Of a stretch of 64,000 nt of DNA, positions 8,552 through 19,773 are shown one piece after another (position 1 is the first letter of the stretch; the number at the start of each line of letters is the position of its first letter). This DNA is from Nitrospira sp. (GTDB taxonomy: Bacteria; Nitrospirota; Nitrospiria; Nitrospirales; Nitrospiraceae): positions 1,434,721 to 1,498,720 of the forward strand of contig JARFXR010000001.1 in assembly GCA_029194535.1 (NCBI GenBank), given 5' to 3'. The position numbers and the translations under genes were made by a program. Below the pieces are notes generated by a model. It was not told where the DNA came from. It did no database searches and saw nothing but the letters and a program-made list of their open reading frames with translations.

Positions 8552-9847
8552 ATGGCACTCTTGATCACCGGAGGACACATCATCGATCCTGGACGATTCA
8601 ACGGCGTCGGCGAGGTCTTGATCGACCAGGGACGTATCGCCGCGGTGGGCTCGACGGTTGAGACACCCTCCCATGCGGCGAGGATTTCCGCGAAAGGACG
8701 GCTGGTGGTTCCAGGATTCGTAGACCTTCATGTGCATTTTCGGGAGCCGGGCTTTGAGTACAAGGAAACCATCCAGAGTGGGGCGGCCTCGGCTGTGGCC
8801 GGCGGATTCACCACTGTATGCTGCATGCCCAACACCAGTCCGGTCAACGACAACCAAGCCATTACCGAGTTCATCCTCGAGCGAGCGAGAGTGGCCGGTT
8901 TGGCGAACGTGCTGCCGATTGGGGCGATCACCAAAGGCTCAGAGGGAAAGGAGCTGGCCGAAATCGGCGATTTGCGGCGCGCAGGCTGTGTGGCGATTTC
9001 AGACGACGGGAAACCCGTGATGAACAGCCTGGTCATGCGGCGAGCGATGGAATATGCCTTGGCGTTCGACATTCCGGTGGTGGATCATTGCGAAGATCTC
9101 CATCTGGCCGAGGGCGGGTGCATGAACGAAGGGCTGATTTCCACCGAGCTAGGACTGCCCGGCATTCCCTCGGCGGCAGAAGATGTCATGGTCGCCAGGA
9201 ATGTCGCGTTAGCCGAGTTGACCGGCGCGCGGCTGCATCTGGCTCATATCAGTACGGAAGGATCCGTCCGCATGGTGCGCGAAGCCAAATCGCGCGGGAT
9301 TCGCGTGACGGCGGAAGCTTGTCCGCATCACTTTACCATCACCGAGGAAGCTGTCCGCGGGTATGATACCTGTGCGAAGATGAATCCTCCCCTGCGAACG
9401 TGGAGAGACGTCCAGGCGATCAAACAGGGCTTAGGCGACGGCACGATCGATGTGATCGCGACGGATCATGCCCCGCACGCCACGCAGGAGAAACAGCAGG
9501 GGTTCACGGAAGCGCCGTTCGGCATCGTGGGGTTGGAAACCGCATTGTCCTTGACCTTAGCGCTGGTCGATGAGGGGGTCCTGACGCTCGAGGCGGCCGT
9601 TGCCAAGCTCAGCACCGCCCCGGCGGCCGCATTTGGCCTCACGAAAGGGTCGCTGGCGGTCGGGGCCGATGCCGATGTGACGATTATTGATTCTCATGCA
9701 CAGTGGGAAGTGGATCCGACCAAGTTCCGCTCGAAAAGTCGAAATACACCTTTCGCCGACTGGAAGCTGAAGGGGCGCGTGTGGACGACCATCGTGGGGG
9801 GCAAGGTCGTGTTCGAGGCGGCGGAGCGATCGAGCGTTGGTGGATGA
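8552..9847 (+). CDS. pyrC: Dihydroorotase
   Basis: Cyclises carbamoyl aspartate to dihydroorotate. The protein (431 residues) is of the class I amidohydrolase type: the metal motif DLHVHFREPGFEYKE near residue 58, MPNTSPVNDN, HCEDLHLAEGG, HLAHIS and IATDHAPHA with the catalytic aspartate. This is the type usually adjacent to pyrB. The ATG at 8552 has GAGG five bases upstream and gives the family's normal N-terminus (MALLITGGHIIDPG), so the in-frame start at 8516 is rejected. Confidence 0.96.
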   Translation: MALLITGGHIIDPGRFNGVGEVLIDQGRIAAVGSTVETPSHAARISAKGRLVVPGFVDLHVHFREPGFEYKETIQSGAASAVAGGFTTVCCMPNTSPVNDNQAITEFILERARVAGLANVLPIGAITKGSEGKELAEIGDLRRAGCVAISDDGKPVMNSLVMRRAMEYALAFDIPVVDHCEDLHLAEGGCMNEGLISTELGLPGIPSAAEDVMVARNVALAELTGARLHLAHISTEGSVRMVREAKSRGIRVTAEACPHHFTITEEAVRGYDTCAKMNPPLRTWRDVQAIKQGLGDGTIDVIATDHAPHATQEKQQGFTEAPFGIVGLETALSLTLALVDEGVLTLEAAVAKLSTAPAAAFGLTKGSLAVGADADVTIIDSHAQWEVDPTKFRSKSRNTPFADWKLKGRVWTTIVGGKVVFEAAERSSVGG

Positions 9848-9992
9848 CGGTATGTGCAATGACCAATGATCCAGGCTCTTCAGCGCTGTGCGGCATTGAA
9901 GGCCCTCGGTCTCCATACAGTCGGATCGCGCATCAGGCCAAGAGGGGCGGTGGGATGCGCCTCGGCGGGACGTTCAGCAGCCGGTCGGCCCA

Positions 9993-10514
9993 GTGAATCG
10001 GTGGACGCATTGGGGGTTGCTGTGCGGACTGACGTTGGAGTTGCTCGCACTGGCGACCTGGGTCGGCGGACTGATCGTGTTGATCGGCGCGCTCATCCCA
10101 GCGGTGTTCAATACGCTGGGAGGCCAAGATTCTGGGGGATTTCTGCTCACTCGGGCGTTTGAAGGCTACAACCGATTGGTCGTGGTGGCCATGATCGTTC
10201 TGGCGGTTGTGGCGGTCTTTCGGCAATGGAGCGGTCATCCGGCGGTCCGGGTGAGCCGAACCGAAATCGTGCTGCTGGCGGCGATGGGGATTCTCTTGGG
10301 CGCAATCGTCCTCGTGCTCCATCCGCAGGCGGCGACGCTCCAGGCGGAGGCCTTTGCCGCGAAGGATGAACAGACCAGGAAGGCCGCGTTCGAGGCGTTT
10401 TTTCGTTTGCATATGCCGGTTCGTTCTCTCTACATGGTGAACATGGGTCTGGGGATCGCGCTTCTGACCATGAAAGTCACACGGCTGGTAGCCAGCCGGG
10501 AGCCACATTTATGA
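9993..10514 (+). CDS. DUF4149-like four-helix membrane protein
   Basis: 173 residues, GTG start, with four predicted membrane helices (about 8-34, 58-77, 84-106 and 143-162). The N-terminal '[20 protein letters not shown]' and the pattern of a long loop ending '[15 protein letters not shown]' resemble the DUF4149/TMEM205 family, whose biochemical role is not established. It sits between pyrC and carA and overlaps carA by 4 bp (ATGA), so it is part of the pyrimidine transcript although nothing links it to that pathway. Confidence 0.75.
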   Translation: MNRWTHWGLLCGLTLELLALATWVGGLIVLIGALIPAVFNTLGGQDSGGFLLTRAFEGYNRLVVVAMIVLAVVAVFRQWSGHPAVRVSRTEIVLLAAMGILLGAIVLVLHPQAATLQAEAFAAKDEQTRKAAFEAFFRLHMPVRSLYMVNMGLGIALLTMKVTRLVASREPHL

Positions 10515-11686
10515 GCAGGGCATTGTTGGCCTTGGCTGACGGAGCTGTGTTTGAAGGACAGTCCCTCGGGTACGAGGGCGAAACCGTCGGCGAGGTGGTG
10601 TTCAACACGGCGATGACCGGCTATCAAGAGGTATTGACGGACCCTTCATACAAAGGACAGATCATCACGATGACCGCTCCGCATATCGGAAATTACGGCC
10701 TGACACCGGAGGACGTGGAGTCACGCCGAGTCTGGGCGGAGGGTTTCGTCATCAAGGAGGGAAGCGCCCTCACCAGCAATTGGCGCAGCCGTCACCAACT
10801 TCATGAATACCTAGAGGCCGCGAAGCTTGTCGCGATCGAAGGACTCGACACCCGGGCCTTGACTAGGCACTTGAGGCAATACGGTTCGCAGCCTGGCGTG
10901 ATTACTCACGGTGCGGTCAGTGAAGCGGCCGCGGTCGAAAAAGCCAAGCAGGCTCCCAGTATTGTGGGAGTCGATCTGGCTGGGGCCGTGACCTGTTCAC
11001 AGGCTTATCAATGGTCGCATGGGTCTGACGAGTGGACGCCCTCATCCGACCGCCCCCGGGCCAAGTCGCGCCGCCGGTGGAAGGTCGTTGCCTATGATTT
11101 CGGCGTGAAGCAGAATATTCTGAGGCGTCTTGTCGACGTCGGATGCGACGTGACGGTGGTTCCGGCCTCGACGACGGCGAAAGATGTCGAGGCGCTCGAA
11201 CCCGACGGAATCTTCTTGTCGAATGGCCCCGGCGATCCCGAAGGGGTTCCCTATGCCATAGAGGCGATCAGGACCTTGCTCGGGCGTCGGCCGATATTCG
11301 GAATCTGTCTGGGGCACCAGGTCCTTGGCTTGGCCATGGGACTCAAGACCTACAAACTGAAATTCGGCCACCATGGCGTGAATCATCCGGTGATGGACCT
11401 GCGCACGCGAAAGGTCGAGATCACCTCTCAAAACCACAATTTTGCCGTCCAAGCCACCGGTGTTGTATCTGCGATCCCGGAAACTCCGCCCCTGGTCGAG
11501 ACCTCCTTCGGCAGGGTGGCCGTGACCCATGTGAGTTTGAACGATCAATCGGTCGAAGGGCTTGCCTGTGTGGACCAGCCGGTCTTTTCTGTACAATATC
11601 ATCCGGAAGCGTCCCCCGGGCCGCACGATTCGGCCTACTTGTTTACGGATTTTGTTGGCGTCATGGAGAAATTGTATGACTCATAA
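10511..11686 (+). CDS. carA: Carbamoyl-phosphate synthase small (glutaminase) subunit
   Basis: Hydrolyses glutamine and passes ammonia to CarB. The N-terminal domain has the family signature ([32 protein letters not shown]) and the C-terminal class I amidotransferase domain has SNGPGDP, the nucleophile elbow [12 protein letters not shown] with the catalytic cysteine, and the His/Glu pair in [13 protein letters not shown]. 391 residues, normal length. Its start overlaps the membrane-protein gene by 4 bp and its end overlaps sppA by 11 bp. carB is separated from it by two envelope genes. Confidence 0.96.
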   Translation: MSRALLALADGAVFEGQSLGYEGETVGEVVFNTAMTGYQEVLTDPSYKGQIITMTAPHIGNYGLTPEDVESRRVWAEGFVIKEGSALTSNWRSRHQLHEYLEAAKLVAIEGLDTRALTRHLRQYGSQPGVITHGAVSEAAAVEKAKQAPSIVGVDLAGAVTCSQAYQWSHGSDEWTPSSDRPRAKSRRRWKVVAYDFGVKQNILRRLVDVGCDVTVVPASTTAKDVEALEPDGIFLSNGPGDPEGVPYAIEAIRTLLGRRPIFGICLGHQVLGLAMGLKTYKLKFGHHGVNHPVMDLRTRKVEITSQNHNFAVQATGVVSAIPETPPLVETSFGRVAVTHVSLNDQSVEGLACVDQPVFSVQYHPEASPGPHDSAYLFTDFVGVMEKLYDS

Positions 11687-12650
11687 GATCTATCAAATCC
11701 TTGCCCGCTCCTGTATCGCGGGAGCGACACTGCTCCTCACAAGCTGCATTACTGTAAACCTCATCCAACCGCCTGGTCCGGTACAGGAGACGGTCTTGAG
11801 CGGGAAGGGCGATGCGAAGGTGCTGTTGCTCGATCTATCCGGGGTCATCGGATCGCAGGACAGGGACGGATTGATCCCTCAGCCGAACATGCTGGCGACG
11901 TTTAAAGAAGAGTTATCCAGAGCATCGAAGGACGACAAGGTCAAAGCGGTGGTCGTCCGGATCAACAGCCCCGGAGGCACGGTCACGGCCTCCGACATCT
12001 TGTATCATGAACTCAAGACCTTCAAAGCGACGAAGCGAGTTCCGGTCGTGATCTCCATGATGGATGTCGCCGCGTCGGGAGGGTACTACTTGGCGATGGC
12101 CGGCGATTCCGTGCTGGTGCATCCCTCGACGGTGACGGGCAGCATCGGGGTGATCATGCTCACGGTCAATGCCCGGGGATTGTTGGAGAAGGTAGGAGTG
12201 GAAGCCAATGCCATCACGTCAGGTCCCAGGAAGGACATGGGATCTCCGTTCCGTGTGATGACCGGGGAGGAAAAGGCCATCTTTCAGGGCGTGATCGATT
12301 CATTCTATCAGCGGTTCCTGACGGTGGTGCAGGAAGGCCGGCCGGATCTTTCAGCAGATCAGATCAAGAAATTGGCTGACGGGCGGATTTATTCCGGTGA
12401 GCAGGCCAAAGCAGTGGGCTTAGTCGACGACATCGGCTATCTGGAGGAAGCCATCGAGCAGGCCAAGAGGAAAGCCGGATTGAAAGAGGCTCGAGTGGTC
12501 ACCTATCGGCGCCCTGGCGAGTATCAGAACAATATCTACTCCCATGCATTGCAGGGAACCGGATCGGGCTTGGCAAGTCTGGCCAACATCGATCTGCTGT
12601 CCATGGTGCGGGGAGGGACGCCGCAATTCATGTATCTGTGGATGCCGTGA
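11676..12650 (+). CDS. sppA: Signal peptide peptidase SppA, lipoprotein form
   Basis: 324 residues. A signal sequence ends in the lipobox LLTSC with Cys24, so the protein is probably lipid-anchored rather than held by a membrane helix. The S49 peptidase domain is clear: [33 protein letters not shown] with the nucleophile serine, TVTGSIGVI, and [12 protein letters not shown] with the general-base lysine. SppA degrades cleaved signal peptides. About half the length of E. coli SppA, as in the Bacillus type, so it would act as an oligomer. The start overlaps the carA end by 11 bp; a ribosome site (GGAGAA) is 6 bp upstream. Confidence 0.9.
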   Translation: MTHKIYQILARSCIAGATLLLTSCITVNLIQPPGPVQETVLSGKGDAKVLLLDLSGVIGSQDRDGLIPQPNMLATFKEELSRASKDDKVKAVVVRINSPGGTVTASDILYHELKTFKATKRVPVVISMMDVAASGGYYLAMAGDSVLVHPSTVTGSIGVIMLTVNARGLLEKVGVEANAITSGPRKDMGSPFRVMTGEEKAIFQGVIDSFYQRFLTVVQEGRPDLSADQIKKLADGRIYSGEQAKAVGLVDDIGYLEEAIEQAKRKAGLKEARVVTYRRPGEYQNNIYSHALQGTGSGLASLANIDLLSMVRGGTPQFMYLWMP

Positions 12651-12657
12651 CGATCTG

Positions 12658-13641
12658 ATGGGGACGTTGCAGACTCAGGGAATGGAATGCCTAGGAAAAT
12701 CGGTTGAGCGCGTGCTTGTCGCGACGATCGACCGCCGAGCCATGTTGACACTGGGCATGCGCGGAGCGATGGGATTATGCGCCGCACTGGGTATGGGCGC
12801 CTTGAGCGGCCTGATGGGTAGTCTCAGCGGCTGCTATCGAGCACCGGGCACCGCGCGCGATCAGCTCATCTTCTTTTCGGAGGAAAAAGAATTGGAGTTC
12901 GGGCTCAGCGCGTATCGCGAAGTCTTGCGGCAGGCGCGGTTGAGCGACGATCCAGACAAGAACGACTTGGTGCAACGGGTGGGGAAAAAAATCGCCGAAG
13001 TGACGAACAAGCCCGAATACCAATGGGAGTTTGCCCTCATCGATGATGACAAAATGGTGAACGCCTTTTGCCTTCCCGGGGGCAAGGTGGCCGTGTTTAG
13101 CGGCATCTTGAAACACACCAAGAACGATGCCGGCATGGCGACCGTGATGGGACACGAAATCGCCCACGCCTTGCAACGGCACGGCGTCGAGCGAATGAGC
13201 CGGAGCATCATCGACCAGATTGCACAGTTAGGCGCATTGGGCGCAGCAGCGTCTGGTCAATCCAGCGGTGCGGCGATTCAAGGGTTGCTCGGTGCCTATG
13301 GCGTCAACGTGTCGTTGCCGTTCAACCGCAAGCAGGAGTCGGAGGCCGACTACATCGGCCTGAGGCTGATGGCGCAAGCAGGATACGATCCGCATGAAGC
13401 GGTACCTTTCTGGGAACGAATGAGCGGATGTCCCAGGCAGATGATCGACAAACTCTGCTTCCGGTCCCAGCACGCGATTCCAGAATTTCTGTCGACGCAC
13501 CCGTCCGACGTCACCCGGATGAACCAAATCGAAGCATGGCTGCCCGAGACCATGCAGTACTACCATGGGGCCACCGGAAAGACGACGCCGGCGCCCGCGC
13601 CCTATATACCTTCCATCGGCCCAATGCCGAAAACCAGCTGA
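12658..13641 (+). CDS. M48-family metalloprotease, probable lipoprotein
   Basis: 327 residues. The zinc site is intact: HEIAH (166-170) and the downstream ESEAD (227-231) supplying the third ligand. The N-terminus has DRRAMLTLG followed by a hydrophobic stretch and the lipobox SLSGC (Cys59), which suggests export as a lipoprotein, possibly by the Tat route given the paired arginines. This is the periplasmic branch of the family (BepA/LoiP/Oma1-like), which degrades misfolded envelope proteins. No tetratricopeptide repeats are seen, so it is closer to LoiP than BepA in length. It lies between sppA and carB. The start is uncertain: 12682 is also possible. Confidence 0.85.
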   Translation: MGTLQTQGMECLGKSVERVLVATIDRRAMLTLGMRGAMGLCAALGMGALSGLMGSLSGCYRAPGTARDQLIFFSEEKELEFGLSAYREVLRQARLSDDPDKNDLVQRVGKKIAEVTNKPEYQWEFALIDDDKMVNAFCLPGGKVAVFSGILKHTKNDAGMATVMGHEIAHALQRHGVERMSRSIIDQIAQLGALGAAASGQSSGAAIQGLLGAYGVNVSLPFNRKQESEADYIGLRLMAQAGYDPHEAVPFWERMSGCPRQMIDKLCFRSQHAIPEFLSTHPSDVTRMNQIEAWLPETMQYYHGATGKTTPAPAPYIPSIGPMPKTS

Positions 13642-13649
13642 CTGTCGAT

Positions 13650-16600
13650 ATGCCGAAACGTACCGATATCCGCACGGTGCTACTGATCGGATCGGGTCCG
13701 ATCGTCATCGGACAAGCCTGTGAATTCGACTATTCGGGAACGCAGGCATGCAAGGCGCTGAAGGAGGAGGGATTTCGAGTTGTCCTCATCAACAGCAATC
13801 CGGCCACCATCATGACCGACCCCGAACTGGCTGATCGGACGTACATCGAGCCCATTACCGTGGACGTCGTTGAGAAAGTCATTGAACGGGAGCGGCCCGA
13901 TGCGCTGCTGCCGACCATGGGCGGACAGACGGCATTGAACATCACGATGGGCCTGGTCAAGCGGGGGACGCTGGAGAAATTCGGAGTCACACTCATCGGT
14001 GCCTCGGCCGAAGCGATTCACAAGGCCGAAGACCGGGATGCCTTCAAGCAGGCGATGCAACGAATAGGCCTGCGGGTTCCGGAGAGCGGAACCGCTCACA
14101 GCCGTGAGGACGCCGTCCGCGTCTTGGACTCGGTCGGGTTTCCCGCCATCATCCGTCCGTCGTTTACCATGGGGGGAACGGGGGGGAACATCGCCTACAA
14201 TCGGGAGGAGTTTGAAAAGCTTATCGAGTGGGCTCTGGCGATGAGCCCGGTGGGACAGGTGCTCATTGAGCAGTCCCTCATCGGATGGAAGGAGTATGAA
14301 CTGGAGGTCATGCGGGATCTCAAGGACAACGTGGTGATCGTCTGTCCGATCGAGAATTTTGATCCCATGGGTGTTCATACGGGCGACAGCATTACCGTGG
14401 CGCCGACCATGACCTTGACCGACAAGGAATACCAGCGCATGAGGGACGCCGCCGTGTGGATCATCCGCGAGATCGGCGTGGATACAGGTGGTTCCAACAT
14501 TCAGTTCGGTATCAATCCGGACAACGGCGCCATGGTGGTGATCGAAATGAACCCCCGGGTCTCGCGGAGTTCCGCGTTGGCCTCGAAGGCCACCGGGTTT
14601 CCGATCGCCAAGATCGCCGCCAAACTGGCGGTGGGGTATACGCTGGACGAAATCACCAACGACATCACCGGGGTGACCAAGGCCTCCTTCGAGCCGACCA
14701 TCGACTACGTCGTGGTGAAGATTCCTCGGTTCGCGTTCCAGAAGTTCAAGGGAGCCGATCCGACTCTGACCACACAGATGAAGTCGGTGGGAGAGGTCAT
14801 GGCGATCGGTCGAACCTTCAAGGAGTCCTTGCAAAAGGCCATTCGTTCTTTGGAATTGGAACTGAACGGGCTGGCGTCTCGCCTGGGGCTGGACCGGGGG
14901 ATTCCCGAAGGGTTTGACCGAGATGGCGCGATCGAGCGCATGCTGCGGCAGCTGCGAACGCCGGTTCCCGAACGGATGTGGCAAGTTGCGGATGCCATCC
15001 GTCTCGGTTTGACGAACGAGGAGTTGTTCGCTCTCACCAAAATCGATCCCTGGTTCCTCGAGCAACTACGGGACCTGATCCGATTCGAATCGTCGCTTCT
15101 CGCTCAGGTCGGATCTGCAGCCGAGGAGATCGAAGACGGCCTCCTCCGCCGAGCCAAAGCGCTGGGCTTTTCTGATGAACGCATCGGGCAATTGACCGGT
15201 GTTCCGGTTTCCGCAGTCCGCGCTCAACGGAGTCGATGGGGGCGCGGAGTCACGTACAAGCGGGTCGACACCTGCGCGGCCGAGTTCGAAGCGCAGACGC
15301 CGTATCTTTATTCAACCTATGGAATGGAATGCGAGGCCCGTCCTACCGGCCGCAAGAAGATCATGATCCTGGGCGGTGGACCGAATCGAATCGGTCAGGG
15401 GATCGAGTTCGACTATTGCTGCGTGCATGCGGCCATGGCGCTCAGGGATGAAGGCGTCGAAACCATCATGGTGAACTGCAACCCGGAGACTGTCAGCACG
15501 GACTATGATACGTCGGACCGCTTGTATTTCGAGCCTTTGACCGAGGAAGACGTGCTCAACATCGTGAAGTGCGAGGAGCCGCTCGGAGTCGTGCTTCAGT
15601 TCGGCGGGCAGACTCCGTTGAAACTGGCGTTGCCCCTGTCGAAGGCTGGTGTGCGCATCCTGGGAACGAGTCCGGACGCCATTGATCGAGCCGAGGATCG
15701 CGAGCGTTTTCGAGACCTGCTCAACAAGCTTGGTCTCCGTCAGGCCGAGAGCGGAACGGCCCGATCCATAGACGAAGCGGTCCGCGTGGCCTCAGAGATC
15801 AGTTATCCGGTCATGGTCCGGCCGTCATATGTCCTGGGCGGCCGATCCATGCAGATCGTCTATGACGAACCAGGGTTGCTGGCCTACATGGCCTCTGCCG
15901 TGAAGGCTTCGCCCAAGCATCCGGTTCTTATCGACAAGTATCTGTCCGACGCGATCGAGGTTGATGCCGACGCCATCTCCGACGGCACGAGCGTGGTGGT
16001 CGCCGGGATCATGGAGCACATTGAAGAAGCCGGGGTCCATTCCGGTGATTCGGCCTGCTCGTTGCCGCCATATTCCCTCACCGATTCGCTCGTAGAGGAG
16101 ATCCGCCGTCAGATGGCGGCGCTAGCCTTGGAACTTGGGGTCGTCGGCTTGATGAACGCCCAGTTTGCCGTGAAGGAAGATCGGATTTACGTCCTAGAAG
16201 TCAATCCTAGAGGGTCGCGAACGGTCCCTTTTGTGAGTAAGGCCATCGGAGTTCCCTTGGCCAAGCTCGCGATGAAAACGATGCTCGGCAGGAGCCTCAA
16301 GGAGCTGGGCTTCACGCAGGCCCCTGCGCCGCTTCACTTGTCCGTGAAGGAATCCGTCTTTCCGTTCAACAGGTTTCCAGGGGTGGATGTCCTCCTTGGG
16401 CCTGAGATGAAATCGACAGGTGAGGTCATGGGGATCGACGCGGATTTCGGATGGGCTTATGCCAAATCGCAGGGGGGAGCCGGGGCGATGCTCCCACGAG
16501 GAGGGACGGCGTTCATCAGCGTGAAGGAGGGAGACCGAGCTGCGGCTCTCGAGGTCGCCAGGCATCTACGCCGGCTGGGTTTTTCCATTTTGGCCACAAG

Positions 16601-16913
16601 CGGTACCGCGGCCTATCTCCATAGCCACGGGATGGAGGTGCGGACCGTTCATAAGGTCACCGAGGGAAGACCGCATATCGTGGACTATATCAAGAACGGG
16701 GATGTGGCCTTGGTGATCAATACGGTGCGAACCGCATCCGGTCATCAGGATTCGCTCTCCATCAGGCGCGAAGCCTTGAACAGGGGGTTGGCATATTTCA
16801 CGACGATGCGCGGTGCTCGTGCGGCTGTCATGGGGATCGAAGCGGTCGTCAAGAAGGAGTTGGCCATCAAGACTCTGCAAGAGCATCACTGTACGTCGAG
16901 AGGAGATGCATAG
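13650..16913 (+). CDS. carB: Carbamoyl-phosphate synthase large subunit
   Basis: 1087 residues, full length, with the internally duplicated ATP-grasp layout. First half: [45 protein letters not shown] and [18 protein letters not shown]. Second half: [46 protein letters not shown] and [18 protein letters not shown]-terminal MGS-like allosteric domain follows ([14 protein letters not shown]...). It makes carbamoyl phosphate from bicarbonate, ammonia and two ATP for the pyrimidine and arginine pathways. It starts 8 bp after the M48 gene and ends 2 bp before greA. Confidence 0.97.
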   Translation: MPKRTDIRTVLLIGSGPIVIGQACEFDYSGTQACKALKEEGFRVVLINSNPATIMTDPELADRTYIEPITVDVVEKVIERERPDALLPTMGGQTALNITMGLVKRGTLEKFGVTLIGASAEAIHKAEDRDAFKQAMQRIGLRVPESGTAHSREDAVRVLDSVGFPAIIRPSFTMGGTGGNIAYNREEFEKLIEWALAMSPVGQVLIEQSLIGWKEYELEVMRDLKDNVVIVCPIENFDPMGVHTGDSITVAPTMTLTDKEYQRMRDAAVWIIREIGVDTGGSNIQFGINPDNGAMVVIEMNPRVSRSSALASKATGFPIAKIAAKLAVGYTLDEITNDITGVTKASFEPTIDYVVVKIPRFAFQKFKGADPTLTTQMKSVGEVMAIGRTFKESLQKAIRSLELELNGLASRLGLDRGIPEGFDRDGAIERMLRQLRTPVPERMWQVADAIRLGLTNEELFALTKIDPWFLEQLRDLIRFESSLLAQVGSAAEEIEDGLLRRAKALGFSDERIGQLTGVPVSAVRAQRSRWGRGVTYKRVDTCAAEFEAQTPYLYSTYGMECEARPTGRKKIMILGGGPNRIGQGIEFDYCCVHAAMALRDEGVETIMVNCNPETVSTDYDTSDRLYFEPLTEEDVLNIVKCEEPLGVVLQFGGQTPLKLALPLSKAGVRILGTSPDAIDRAEDRERFRDLLNKLGLRQAESGTARSIDEAVRVASEISYPVMVRPSYVLGGRSMQIVYDEPGLLAYMASAVKASPKHPVLIDKYLSDAIEVDADAISDGTSVVVAGIMEHIEEAGVHSGDSACSLPPYSLTDSLVEEIRRQMAALALELGVVGLMNAQFAVKEDRIYVLEVNPRGSRTVPFVSKAIGVPLAKLAMKTMLGRSLKELGFTQAPAPLHLSVKESVFPFNRFPGVDVLLGPEMKSTGEVMGIDADFGWAYAKSQGGAGAMLPRGGTAFISVKEGDRAAALEVARHLRRLGFSILATSGTAAYLHSHGMEVRTVHKVTEGRPHIVDYIKNGDVALVINTVRTASGHQDSLSIRREALNRGLAYFTTMRGARAAVMGIEAVVKKELAIKTLQEHHCTSRGDA

Positions 16914-16915
16914 GC

Positions 16916-17392
16916 ATGCCGACGCCCATCACCAAGAAAGGCTACGACGCGTTGAAAGCGGAGCTGGACCGCTTACGCAAGGTCGAGCGTCCGCAGGTCA
17001 TTGAAGCCATCGCGGAGGCTAGGTCCCACGGTGATCTGAGCGAAAATGCGGAGTACGATGCCGCGAAAGAACGTCAGGGATTCATCGAGTCTCGCATCGT
17101 CGAAATCGAGACGAAACTGGCTGACGCGCGCGTCGTCGAGATTGCGGGCCGAAAGTCGGATACCGTAGTCTTCGGCGCGACCGTTTCGGTGATTGAGCAG
17201 GAGTCGCAGTCCAAACGACAATATACGCTGGTCGGTCAGGACGAAGCGGATATGAAGTTCAACAGAATTTCCATCCAGTCTCCGGTCGGGCGGGCATTGA
17301 TCGGTAAGCGTGTCGGCGATTTTGTCGAGGTCAAGACGCCGGCCAAGATGGTGGAGTACGAGGTGGTGGAGATCCGCTTCGAGGATCTCTAG
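16916..17392 (+). CDS. greA: Transcription elongation factor GreA
   Basis: 158 residues, the standard length. The N-terminal coiled-coil contains the tip motif HGDLSENAEYDAAKERQ, whose acidic residues enter the RNA polymerase channel and stimulate cleavage of backtracked RNA. The C-terminal FKBP-like domain has ISIQSPVGRALIGKRVGD. It starts 2 bp after carB and is likely co-transcribed with it; carB-greA linkage is common in bacteria. A G-rich hairpin follows the stop, without a clear T tract. Confidence 0.96.
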   Translation: MPTPITKKGYDALKAELDRLRKVERPQVIEAIAEARSHGDLSENAEYDAAKERQGFIESRIVEIETKLADARVVEIAGRKSDTVVFGATVSVIEQESQSKRQYTLVGQDEADMKFNRISIQSPVGRALIGKRVGDFVEVKTPAKMVEYEVVEIRFEDL

Positions 17393-17529
17393 CTGGTTCC
17401 GCGGGAGCCGGTTACGGAGCATGGCGGGGGTGACAGCGTCCCGCTCGAAGCTCCGCCGCTCCCTGGGATTTGGCGTCAGCCCGCTTCCCGCTGGTTCGGA
17501 CCCGCATCACACTGAAAGGTCCCATCTCG

Positions 17530-18342
17530 GTGTCGCACCCCTTGGGATTGATCACTCTGTTGACGGACTTCGGAAGTACCGATTGGTTCGTGGCGAGCAT
17601 GAAGGGCGTCATCCTCTCGATCAATCCCCAAGCGACGATCATCGATCTGACCCACGAGGTTCCTCCTCATGCCGTTGAGCATGCCGCATATCTCCTTAGG
17701 TCGTGCTATCGGTCGTTTCCACCAGGCACGGTGCATGTCGCCGTGGTCGATCCAGGCGTAGGCAGCGAACGGCGACCGCTGATCGCCAAGAGCGCGCGGT
17801 ACTTCTTCCTCGCGCCCGATAATGGTTTGCTGTCGCACGTGGCTGAGGACGAGCAGGACATCGAAGTGCGGGAGATCGAGAACAAGCAATACCGCTTGGA
17901 ACCCATCGGACGGACGTTCGACGGACGAGACCTGTTTGCTCCCGCTGCGGCTTGGCTCACGAAACACGAATCATTTGCCTCATTCGGACGGCTACTGCAG
18001 TCGTATAGGAAATTCCACGCTCACTCGCCTCGATGGGAGCGTGCGGGGGAGCAGGCGGCACTGGTCGGAGAAGTCGTTCACATCGATCGCTTCGGTAATC
18101 TGATCACCAATCTCGCCACCGACCACGTCAAGCAATGGCAGGCGGTGGCCAAAAGGCCGAACCCTACGATTCGTCTCCTCGGTCATGTCATTGAGGGCTT
18201 GGTGGGGAGTTATAGTGAGGGGGATTCTCAGACTCCGCATGCTTTGATCAATAGCGGAGGCCACGTCGAGATCTTTTTGAAAGAGTCGAGCGCCTCTCTT
18301 CGGTTGTCCATTTTGCGCGGCGAGCCGGTGCGGCTTTCCTAA
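17530..18342 (+). CDS. SAM hydrolase (SAM hydroxide adenosyltransferase family)
   Basis: 270 residues from the GTG at 17530. Family motifs: ITLLTDFGSTDWFVASMKG at the N-terminus, IIDLTHEVPPH, VVDPGVGSERRP, APDNGLLSHV and DRFGNLITN. Related to fluorinase and chlorinase, but members without the halide pocket split SAM to adenosine and methionine. The usual TFHGRD block reads TFDGRDLFAPAAAWL here, so one otherwise common histidine is aspartate. An upstream in-frame TTG at 17470 would add 20 residues that do not resemble the family. Last gene of the pyr-greA run; convergent with the next gene. Confidence 0.88.
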   Translation: MSHPLGLITLLTDFGSTDWFVASMKGVILSINPQATIIDLTHEVPPHAVEHAAYLLRSCYRSFPPGTVHVAVVDPGVGSERRPLIAKSARYFFLAPDNGLLSHVAEDEQDIEVREIENKQYRLEPIGRTFDGRDLFAPAAAWLTKHESFASFGRLLQSYRKFHAHSPRWERAGEQAALVGEVVHIDRFGNLITNLATDHVKQWQAVAKRPNPTIRLLGHVIEGLVGSYSEGDSQTPHALINSGGHVEIFLKESSASLRLSILRGEPVRLS

Positions 18343-18381
18343 GTCGTGAAGTCACGAATAAGACGGTAGGCTGCGATGGTA

Positions 18382-19599
18382 TCAGAGCGAGGCGAGTACG
18401 AACCTCACGACTCCGGAGATATCCTCCGTGTCGGCCGACGGCGTCGCGTGATTCGTTTGGCGGGTGTAGCCTGCTTCCAGCGAAATCAAGGTCATCCAAT
18501 GTGCCGACTGCTGCAGGTCCCAGGCCAACACGCCTTTTCCCCCAAGGTTCTCGAGATCAACCAGTCTATCGCGTGAGCGAACGCCGGCGTAATTACCCGC
18601 GGCGGTGATCAAGAGCCGTTGGCTCTGCTTGTATTGCAGCGCGAGCGACGCCGAAGGGGAATCGATCCGCACGCCGGACCATTCCTGTTTTTCCTCCCGA
18701 TAAATGAGGGTCGGTGCGATGGTCAATGTATTCAACGGGCGAAAGGACGCCGTTAAAAGCTGCATCTTGATGTTGCTCTCGGCTCCATTGCGAAACAGAT
18801 CGTTGCCGATGATGTAGGTCGAGGCCAGCGTGGCGTTCCAACGAGCACTGTTATAGGCGAGTGCCGCTTCCAACGTATGGTTATGGGTCCGCTGAGGGGC
18901 CAGGTTGATGGGATTGAGCGTGCTGCTGAGCGAATTCTTCGCGTAGGTCAAGGTCAGCGACGGCCAGGCCGGCTTATTCCAACCGACACCGACTCGTCCG
19001 TAGGTCTGTTCGAGCCGGCTTCGGGCAGCGTCCCCGGCGACATTGTTCCATTGCTGGCCGATTGTGCTGCGGAGCGTCGTCCAGCCGTGTTTCCATTCTC
19101 CCCAGACTTCCCGCACCGCCGTATCCGGTCCATTGAGAAAGGCCTGCCCGGCTGAGCGGTACATCATGCCGTAACGGATGACGCCGGCTGTGCCGGTTAA
19201 GCCGACTCTGACCATCCGGGCGGAGATGTCGTCGTATCTGTTGCCGGGAACGCTTCCCAGAATCCAGCCTGTCCCCCCCTGATTGCTGGCGACCTCCGCT
19301 TCAGTCGTGAATGTCCCCTTCAACCAGGTTGTTGCGGCCAGCAAGCCCTGCGTTCGCGGCTGGTCGGTTTCGGGTGACAGGTCCCGCAGGCGGGAGGAGA
19401 CGACGGGTCGTGAGAAGGTGGAGGACAGGTTCGTCTGATACAAGGAGGGAGGCGTATGAGGGACAGGACTGGCCGACTCCTGGTCGGAAAACAAGGCAGC
19501 CCATCGCTCGGAGATATGGTCCGGTTGATCGGCCTGGGTTCGGTAGGGAACAGTCAGCAGGATGATACTTAAGAGGATAATTCGGAGGCAAATCCACAT
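18382..19599 (-). CDS. Outer-membrane beta-barrel protein of unknown function
   Basis: 405 residues on the minus strand. A signal peptide (hydrophobic core about 5-18, ILLSIILLTVPY, cleavage near QAD) precedes a mature protein with many amphipathic strands of 8-12 residues with alternating aromatic residues and ends VRFVLASL, as in outer-membrane barrels. No plug, TonB box or named family was recognised. It may be a porin-like or wzx-independent export barrel, but nothing shows the substrate. It is alone on its transcript, downstream of bioA on the same strand but with a 174-bp gap. Confidence 0.72.
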   Translation of the reverse strand: MWICLRIILLSIILLTVPYRTQADQPDHISERWAALFSDQESASPVPHTPPSLYQTNLSSTFSRPVVSSRLRDLSPETDQPRTQGLLAATTWLKGTFTTEAEVASNQGGTGWILGSVPGNRYDDISARMVRVGLTGTAGVIRYGMMYRSAGQAFLNGPDTAVREVWGEWKHGWTTLRSTIGQQWNNVAGDAARSRLEQTYGRVGVGWNKPAWPSLTLTYAKNSLSSTLNPINLAPQRTHNHTLEAALAYNSARWNATLASTYIIGNDLFRNGAESNIKMQLLTASFRPLNTLTIAPTLIYREEKQEWSGVRIDSPSASLALQYKQSQRLLITAAGNYAGVRSRDRLVDLENLGGKGVLAWDLQQSAHWMTLISLEAGYTRQTNHATPSADTEDISGVVRFVLASL

Positions 19600-19773
19600 G
19601 ATCCGTATGTTCCAGAACGTCGGACCACATGAAGTCTAGCACTCGAAATTTACCCATCTAACTTATTGGTTTATAAGGGTTGTCAATGCTCGCACACGAT
19701 TGTTTCCTGAGCGTAGTCCACTATCAACAGCAGGGTATAAACCGCAGGGGCGACGGAGGGATGCTGAGTCAGT

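Noticed and set aside
13680-15065. 461-codon minus-strand open frame
   Set aside because: Opposite the ATP-grasp half of carB; no motif or ribosome site.
17470-17529. Earlier TTG start for the SAM hydrolase
   Set aside because: The added residues do not resemble the family; the GTG at 17530 begins the normal N-terminus.
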